Shown here piece after piece: positions 58,641-64,000 of a stretch of 64,000 bases of DNA; the stretch's first letter is position 1, and the number at the start of each line of letters is the position of its first letter. A model generated the notes under the pieces. It was given only the letters and a program-made list of their open reading frames with translations. It was not told the origin of the DNA and did not search any database. Source of the DNA: Roseibaca sp. Y0-43 (GTDB lineage: Bacteria; Pseudomonadota; Alphaproteobacteria; Rhodobacterales; Rhodobacteraceae); the NCBI RefSeq assembly GCF_020667835.1, contig NZ_JAFMPR010000010.1, forward strand, positions 1 to 64,000, written 5' to 3'. A program made the position numbers and the translations under genes.

Positions 58641-59515
58641 ACCCGTGCCCCGTCGACATGGCGCAGCACGCCCTGCGCCTTGTCCAGCGCGGCATGGGCG
58701 GCTGCCAGATCATAGCCTTGGGCAACCAGAACGGCGGGTTTTATCTTCCAGCCCGTCATCTCCAGCGCAGCTTGGGCGGCAGCGTTATCGACCTGTGCGA
58801 GGCGCGCCACCATGCCCGTGGCGCGGCCACGCAACTTAATGTTCTGGGGCCGCATGTTCACCATCAACCCGCGATGCACATGACCCAGCCGCAGCATGAT
58901 CTGCGTGGACAGCAGGTTCAGAATGGCCTTTTGCGCCGTGCCCGCCTTCATGCGGGTGGACCCGGCCACGGCCTCTGCCCCGGTTTCGGCAACCATGCCA
59001 TGCTCTGCCACCGTGCAAATCGGCGCGCCGGGATTGCACGAAATTCCCACGGTCAGTGCGCCCGCCGCGCGCGCGGCGTCCAGCACAGCGACTGTAAAGG
59101 GAGTGCGCCCGCTGGCGGCAAGGCCGATGACCACGTCAACCGGGCCGATGCCGGCCTTCGCGACCTGCGCGCGGCCATCCTCGGCATTGTCCTCTGCGCC
59201 CTCAATGCCCAGCATCAGCGCCTGCTCCCCACCCGCGATCAGATACAGCGTGCGCGATTCGGGCCAGTCATAGGTCGGCCCCAGTTCGATCCCGTCCTGC
59301 ACAGCGACCCGAATGGACGTGCCCGCGCCCGCATAGACCAGCCGCCCGCCCGCGCGCAGACGCGGCACCGCTGCGGCCACCACATCGGCCATCGCGGGCA
59401 ATGCGGGCGCGATCGCGGCAATCGCGGCCATCTGCCCTTCGAGCATGGCGCGCAGCGCGGTCGCATCGTCCCAAGTGTCAATCTCGCGATAGCGGGGGTC
59501 GGCGTATTCGGTCAT
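58637..59515 (-). CDS. murQ: N-acetylmuramic acid 6-phosphate etherase-like SIS protein
   Basis: MurQ removes the lactyl ether from MurNAc-6-phosphate to give GlcNAc-6-phosphate and D-lactate. The 292-residue protein has a SIS domain with GAGTSIRVAVQDGIELGPT, ASGRTPFTVAV and the family block GAEAVAGSTRMKAGTAQK. The first loop differs from the usual GTSGRLG form, so the exact substrate may differ. It lies between a GntR regulator and a sugar ABC transporter; no kinase to make the phosphate is seen in this window. Confidence 0.82.
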   Translation of the reverse strand: MTEYADPRYREIDTWDDATALRAMLEGQMAAIAAIAPALPAMADVVAAAVPRLRAGGRLVYAGAGTSIRVAVQDGIELGPTYDWPESRTLYLIAGGEQALMLGIEGAEDNAEDGRAQVAKAGIGPVDVVIGLAASGRTPFTVAVLDAARAAGALTVGISCNPGAPICTVAEHGMVAETGAEAVAGSTRMKAGTAQKAILNLLSTQIMLRLGHVHRGLMVNMRPQNIKLRGRATGMVARLAQVDNAAAQAALEMTGWKIKPAVLVAQGYDLAAAHAALDKAQGVLRHVDGARV

Positions 59516-59526
59516 GGTCTGGTCCT

Positions 59527-60537
59527 TCAGGCAGGGGCCGGGTGCAGGCGCTGCCCGTTATCGTCGAAATAAAAGGCACGCGCCATGTCGGGGCGCATGA
59601 TGACCTGATCGTTGACGGCATAGCTATGCTCGCCAAACAGCCGCACCGTGACCAACCCATGCGGGTCGGCCTTGACGTAAACCAGCGTCTCGCCGCCCAA
59701 ATGTTCCACATGGCTGACACGGCCCGCGATCCCGTCGCCCTCTGTGGCCAGTTGGATATGTTCAGGACGTATGCCCACCGATTTGCCCGCCGCGCCCAGC
59801 GCGCCCGCGTTCAGGAAATTCATCTTGGGGCTGCCGATGAACCCTGCCACGAATTCGTTGGCGGGGTTGTTATACAGCTCCATCGGGGCACCGACCTGTT
59901 CGATGCGCCCGTCGCGCAGCACCACGATGCGGTCGGCCAGCGTCATCGCCTCGACCTGATCGTGGGTGACATAGATCATCGTCGCGCCAAGCTCGCGGTG
60001 CAGGTTCGCGATCTCTATCCGGGTTTGAACGCGCAACGCGGCATCAAGGTTTGACAGCGGTTCATCGAACAGGAACAGCTTGGGCTTGCGCACGATGGCG
60101 CGGCCAATGGCCACGCGCTGACGTTGCCCGCCCGACAATTCGCCGGGGCGGCGGGTCAGGTAGTTTTGCAGATCCAACATGCCTGCCGCGCGGTCCACCG
60201 CCGTGGCGATCTCTGCCTTGGGCTGGCCCGCCTGCTTCAGCCCCAGCCCCATATTGTCGCGCACGTTCAGATGCGGATAAAGCGCGTAGCTTTGGAACAC
60301 CATCGCGATTTCACGCTGCGAGGGGGGCGTGGTGTTCACCAACTGCCCGTCGATCAGGATGTCGCCAGAGGTTATGTCCTCCAGCCCCGCGATCATGCGC
60401 AAGAGCGTGGATTTCCCGCAGCCCGACGGGCCGACAAAAACGCAGAATTCACCATCCTGCACCTCCAGGTTCACATCGCGGATCACATCGACCGAGCCGA
60501 AGGATTTGCAGGCGTTTTCAAGTTTCAGCTGTCCCAT
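59527..60537 (-). CDS. Sugar ABC transporter ATP-binding protein (MalK/UgpC type)
   Basis: This 336-residue ATPase has Walker [10 protein letters not shown], signature [12 protein letters not shown], Walker B LFLFDEP and YVTHDQ, with a C-terminal regulatory OB domain. It powers the importer of the permeases further up the operon. The sequence is a close relative of the ATPase at 9106-10215 by eye, so the two importers belong to the same family. Confidence 0.92.
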   Translation of the reverse strand: MGQLKLENACKSFGSVDVIRDVNLEVQDGEFCVFVGPSGCGKSTLLRMIAGLEDITSGDILIDGQLVNTTPPSQREIAMVFQSYALYPHLNVRDNMGLGLKQAGQPKAEIATAVDRAAGMLDLQNYLTRRPGELSGGQRQRVAIGRAIVRKPKLFLFDEPLSNLDAALRVQTRIEIANLHRELGATMIYVTHDQVEAMTLADRIVVLRDGRIEQVGAPMELYNNPANEFVAGFIGSPKMNFLNAGALGAAGKSVGIRPEHIQLATEGDGIAGRVSHVEHLGGETLVYVKADPHGLVTVRLFGEHSYAVNDQVIMRPDMARAFYFDDNGQRLHPAPA

Positions 60538-60544
60538 ATTATCC

Positions 60545-61573
60545 TCAAGGCTTCAGGCGCACGGGCTGGCCGCTGCGCACGCTTTCATCTGCGGCAAGGC
60601 ATATCGCGACCGAGCGGACGGCATCGGAAACATGGCGGCTAAGGTCATGGTCCTCGGTGATCGCCCTTGCCATTGCGGCGGCCTGACGATCGCACAAGCC
60701 TTGGTGGCCGGGGCTGTGGGCGAAATCGCGCAGGGTTTCCCCTTGCCCCGTGGGCGCGACGATCAACTGGTCAGCGGCGGTGTGCCCTTCGACATCGGCA
60801 GAGCCCACGCCAATCGGTGCGCGCAAGCTGACCGCGCCGCCGGGGCTGACCACGTCTTTCACGAAATGGGCGGTTTCCGACATCATCGGTCCCCAGCCTG
60901 CTTCATACCAGCCGCAAGAGCCGTCCTCGAACAGCACCTGGAAATGGCCGTAATTATACATCTCGGGCGCGATCTCATTCGACAGGCGCAGGCCCATGCC
61001 GCGCACTTCCACAGGCGCGGCGTCGGTGATCTGGCACATCACATCGACATAATGCACCCCACAATCCACGATGGGCGGCGTCGATTGCATCAGCGCCTTG
61101 TGGATCTCCCACGCCGGACCGGTGGAACGTTGGTTCAGGTTCAGCCGGAACACGTAAGGGCCGCGCAGCGCGCGGGCCTCTGCGATCAGCGCCTGCCATG
61201 TCGGGTGGTGGCGCAGGATATGGCCGACCATCAGCTTGCGTCCCGTGTCCTGCGCGACCTGCGCCACGCGCTCGCAATCGGCGACCGTGGTGGCAAGCGG
61301 TTTTTCCACGAAGACATGCGCGCCCGCTTGCATCGCCTTGATGGCCAGATCGGCATGGCTGTCGGAATAGGTGGCGATGGCGACCATATCGGGGTTCAGC
61401 CGCGCTAGGGCTACGTCGAAATCGCGCTCTATAGGCAGATGCGCCAAGGCATCGGGCAAGGCCACATCGCTGCGGTTGACCAGCCCGACCACGTCAAAGG
61501 CCGGGTCGGTTGCATAGGCCAAAGCGTGGCTTTGCCCCATCTGCCCAAGCCCCACGACAAGAACCCGGATCAT
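60545..61573 (-). CDS. Gfo/Idh/MocA-family oxidoreductase
   Basis: This 342-residue protein has an N-terminal Rossmann domain ([12 protein letters not shown]) with the [11 protein letters not shown] motif, and a C-terminal substrate domain with [14 protein letters not shown]. It probably oxidises or reduces a sugar ring with NAD(P). It lies between the permeases and the ATPase; its start overlaps the permease stop. The substrate is likely the sugar imported by this operon, unknown as yet. Confidence 0.87.
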   Translation of the reverse strand: MIRVLVVGLGQMGQSHALAYATDPAFDVVGLVNRSDVALPDALAHLPIERDFDVALARLNPDMVAIATYSDSHADLAIKAMQAGAHVFVEKPLATTVADCERVAQVAQDTGRKLMVGHILRHHPTWQALIAEARALRGPYVFRLNLNQRSTGPAWEIHKALMQSTPPIVDCGVHYVDVMCQITDAAPVEVRGMGLRLSNEIAPEMYNYGHFQVLFEDGSCGWYEAGWGPMMSETAHFVKDVVSPGGAVSLRAPIGVGSADVEGHTAADQLIVAPTGQGETLRDFAHSPGHQGLCDRQAAAMARAITEDHDLSRHVSDAVRSVAICLAADESVRSGQPVRLKP

Positions 61574-62421
61574 TTGACCGCCCCTTTCGTGATGCCCCGG
61601 ATCAGTTGCCGCGAGAAGATCAGATACAGCACCACCACCGGGAAGATCGCGAGCGACAGTGCCGCCAGCACCGCGTTCCAGTCGGTCACGTATTGGCCAA
61701 GGAAGATCTGGCTGCCCAGCGTCAGGGTCTTGGTGGCTTCACCCGGAGCAAGGATCAGCGGGAACCATAGGTCGTTCCAGATCGGGATCATGGTGAACAC
61801 CGCCACCGTCGCCATGGCGGGCCGCACCAAGGGCAACGCGATGGTGAAAAAGATGCGGTATTCGCTCAGCCCGTCGATGCGCGCGGCGTTCTTCAGGTCA
61901 TCCGACACCTGCCGCATGAATTCCGACAAGATGAACACCGCAAGCGGCAAGCCCTGCGCCGTGTAGACCAGCACCAAGGATGTGAGCGTGTTCACAAGCC
62001 CGGCGGCGACCATGATCTCCAGAATGGCGACGGTCCCAAGCCGAATGGGGATCATGATGCCCAGCGCCAGATAGAGGCCCATCAGCAGGTTGCCCCGGAA
62101 GCGGTATTCGGCCAACGCGAATGCCGCCATCGCCCCGAACAGCAGAACGAAAAACAGCGACGCGACCGTCACGATCAGGCTGTTCTGAAAATACAGCAGG
62201 AAATTTCCCTGCTCCAACACGGTCTGAAACCCAATGGGGTCGAAGGTTTCCGCCGTCGGCAGCGCCAGCGGGTCGTTGAAGATCGCGCGGCGTTGCTTGA
62301 CCGAGTTGATGAGGATCAGGAACACCGGATAGAGCGCGAGGATCGTATAGGCGATCAAGATGGCATGGGCGGCGGCGGTCCGGCCCAGATTGCCGCGTGC
62401 GGATGTGAATGGATTGCTCAT
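61570..62421 (-). CDS. Sugar ABC transporter permease (MalG type)
   Basis: This 283-residue inner-membrane protein has six membrane segments and the ATPase-docking loop NAARIDGLSEYRIFFTIALP. It pairs with the MalF-type permease, nine bases upstream. The stop overlaps the next gene start by four bases. Confidence 0.92.
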   Translation of the reverse strand: MSNPFTSARGNLGRTAAAHAILIAYTILALYPVFLILINSVKQRRAIFNDPLALPTAETFDPIGFQTVLEQGNFLLYFQNSLIVTVASLFFVLLFGAMAAFALAEYRFRGNLLMGLYLALGIMIPIRLGTVAILEIMVAAGLVNTLTSLVLVYTAQGLPLAVFILSEFMRQVSDDLKNAARIDGLSEYRIFFTIALPLVRPAMATVAVFTMIPIWNDLWFPLILAPGEATKTLTLGSQIFLGQYVTDWNAVLAALSLAIFPVVVLYLIFSRQLIRGITKGAVK

Positions 62422-62430
62422 GCCCGCCCC

Positions 62431-63360
62431 CTAGAACTGATACCGCCGCAGGCGCGTCTGCACCCCGAACAGGTAGATCGACACGCCCACAAGGATGATC
62501 GCGAACATCACGGTCGCCACGGTCGCGCCCATATGCGGGTCGCCCAGTTGCAACTGGAACCCGAAGAAGGTGCGGAACAGGAACGACCCCAGAATGTCGG
62601 TGGTGAAATTCGGCCCCGCCAGCGCGCCTTGGGTGACATAAATCAGGTCGAACGCGTTGAAATTGCCGACGAAGGTCAGGATGGAAATGATGCCGATCGT
62701 GGGCAGGATGAGCGGCAGCTTGATCTTCCAGAATTGGCTGGCGCCCGTGATGCCGTCCATTTCGGCGGCTTCCAAGACCTCGTCCGGGATGGACAGCAGC
62801 GCCGCGTAGATCAGCATCATCGGGATGCCGACGAATTGCCAGACAGAGATCAGCGCCAGCGTCGTCAGCGCCGATTCCTCCAGCCCCAGCCACGGCGCGA
62901 ACCAGTCGCCCAAGCCCAGCGCATCCATGAAGGTGGGGGCCACGCCCCACAAGGGCGACAGGATCAGCTTCCAGACGAAGCCCACGATCACGAAGCTCAG
63001 AATCGCCGGGATGAAAATGGCCGTGCGGTAAAAGGCGGCAAAGCGCAGTTTCGGCGTAGATAGAATAGCCGCCAGCGCAATGCCGATGGGGTTCTGCACC
63101 AGCATGTGGATGATGAAGAACCACAGGTTGTTCCAAGTCGCGTTCCAGAAACTGTCGGACCAACGCGGGTCGCCGAACAAGGTCTGGAAATTTGCCAAGC
63201 CCACGAAAACGCGCGTGCCATCCTCTGCGCGGGTGAACAGCGACAGGTTCAGCGTGCCGAAGAGCGGGATAATCATGATCGCGGTGTAGATCAGCACGGC
63301 AGGTGCCAGAAACACGACGATATGCCAACGGAACGGCCTTTTGCGGGCACGGTCGGACAT
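62431..63360 (-). CDS. Sugar ABC transporter permease (MalF type)
   Basis: This 309-residue inner-membrane protein has six membrane segments, an N-terminal cytoplasmic basic stretch (RARKRPFRWH) and the loop EAAEMDGITGASQFWKIKLP. It is the first permease after the binding protein, separated from it by a hairpin. Confidence 0.92.
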   Translation of the reverse strand: MSDRARKRPFRWHIVVFLAPAVLIYTAIMIIPLFGTLNLSLFTRAEDGTRVFVGLANFQTLFGDPRWSDSFWNATWNNLWFFIIHMLVQNPIGIALAAILSTPKLRFAAFYRTAIFIPAILSFVIVGFVWKLILSPLWGVAPTFMDALGLGDWFAPWLGLEESALTTLALISVWQFVGIPMMLIYAALLSIPDEVLEAAEMDGITGASQFWKIKLPLILPTIGIISILTFVGNFNAFDLIYVTQGALAGPNFTTDILGSFLFRTFFGFQLQLGDPHMGATVATVMFAIILVGVSIYLFGVQTRLRRYQF

Positions 63361-63390
63361 GGGGCAACCTATGGGCTAAATTGCAAAGAC

Positions 63391-63415
63391 GGGCAGCCCT
63401 GCGACCGGGCTGCCC
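63391..63415 (-). terminator. Hairpin between binding protein and permease genes
   Basis: GGGCAGCCC (63391-63399) pairs perfectly with GGGCTGCCC (63407-63415) around a seven-base loop, directly after the binding-protein stop codon. Confidence 0.6.
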
Positions 63416-63424
63416 AAGGCAGGT

Positions 63425-64000
63425 TTACTGCTGCGGCGCGTACCAAGAGGCCAGACCGCTTTGCATCTGCTCGGCCGCCTCTGCCGGGGTCTGGCTGCCC
63501 CGGATCACGTTGGCGGATGTGCCCCAGCTTTCGTTCGACAGGTTCGGCGTTCCGCGCGACAGGATCTGGTGGAACGGTCGGATCGAGCTTTCGCATTCGC
63601 CGCGCCAGCTGATGAATTCCTGCGCCAGCGGGTCTTCCAGCGACACCTCGGCATTCGACAGCGGGAAGAAGCCCGGAACGGCATTGGCGAACAGATTGGC
63701 GAATTCGCTGCTGCCCAGCCAGTTCAGGAACACGCGTCCCGCTTCGGCATTTGGCGACGCCGCGTTCAGGCCCATGCCCATGTCGGTATGGTCAGAGATA
63801 TAGCAGGTGTCGCCCGCATTCTGCACCGGCGGCGGGAAAGCCCCCATCTCGAAATCGGCCTGCGCGCGGAAGCCCGCGATTTCCCACGACCCGGACGGAT
63901 AGATCGCGGCACGGCCCAACGTGAACAGGTTCTGGCTGTCCGGGTAGCTTTGCGATTCGAACCCGCGGCCCAGATAGTCGGACCAGCGCGCCAACTGCTC
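63425..64000 (-). CDS. ABC transporter sugar-binding protein, C-terminal part (cut by window end)
   Basis: The last 191 residues of a family-1 solute-binding protein are seen; the N-terminus lies beyond the window. Typical parts are GRAAIYPSGSWEIAGF and MGMGLNAASPNAEAGRVF, which match the C-lobe of sugar-binding proteins. It heads the operon with two permeases, a Gfo/Idh/MocA protein, an ATPase, a MurQ-like protein and a GntR regulator. An amino sugar or muramic acid derivative is a fair guess for the ligand. Confidence 0.85.
   Translation of the reverse strand, partial: EQLARWSDYLGRGFESQSYPDSQNLFTLGRAAIYPSGSWEIAGFRAQADFEMGAFPPPVQNAGDTCYISDHTDMGMGLNAASPNAEAGRVFLNWLGSSEFANLFANAVPGFFPLSNAEVSLEDPLAQEFISWRGECESSIRPFHQILSRGTPNLSNESWGTSANVIRGSQTPAEAAEQMQSGLASWYAPQQ

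Overview
The window is GC-rich and almost fully coding, with long runs of same-strand genes that often overlap by 1-4 bases. The gene families, the CTATAT-type -10 boxes and the FnrL-like and Irr-like DNA motifs point to an alphaproteobacterium of the Rhodobacterales (Roseobacter/Rhodobacter group). No phage, transposase, CRISPR array or rRNA was seen. There is one tRNA gene (Cys).

Layout. 1-7.2 kb: small secreted proteins (DUF302, fasciclin), haem genes hemE and hemC, and the cell-wall block ftsW-murG-murC. 7.3-15.8 kb: a minus-strand operon that looks like a sulfoquinovose monooxygenase (sulfo-SMO) cluster. It has an SsuD/SmoC-type flavin monooxygenase, a SmoB-type aldo/keto reductase, a sugar ABC transporter, a GntR regulator and a Gfo/Idh/MocA protein that may be the glycoside-opening enzyme. 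15.9-25.1 kb: a ZIP metal transporter behind an Irr-like box, rlmH, rsfS, leuCD, a membrane protein, an EEP-fold protein, dapA and a lytic transglycosylase. 25-44.2 kb: housekeeping and mixed genes (sulfotransferase, HIT protein, tRNA-Cys, manC-manB, queG, zapE, sseA, aminotransferase, ubiG, pip, katG, rsmD, peroxiredoxin, phhB, a THUMP methyltransferase).

44.2-56.9 kb: a second organosulfonate region. A TRAP transporter is followed by HpsN-, HpsO- and HpsP-type dehydrogenases for 2,3-dihydroxypropane-1-sulfonate (DHPS). A separate comC-suyA-suyB-suyZ operon handles sulfolactate and exports the sulfur oxyanion. Together they encode a route from DHPS to pyruvate plus sulfite. A GntR and a LacI regulator sit divergent to the two operons, and nearly the same 17-base promoter block precedes both. 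56.9-64 kb: purU, then a minus-strand amino-sugar-like operon (binding protein cut by the window end, two permeases, Gfo/Idh/MocA protein, ATPase, MurQ-like etherase, GntR regulator).

Taken together, the window carries two separate desulfonation modules, one for the C6 sugar sulfonate sulfoquinovose and one for its C3 breakdown product DHPS. Their GntR regulators have the same recognition helix. Assignments of substrate are inferred from family and gene context; nothing here was searched against a database.
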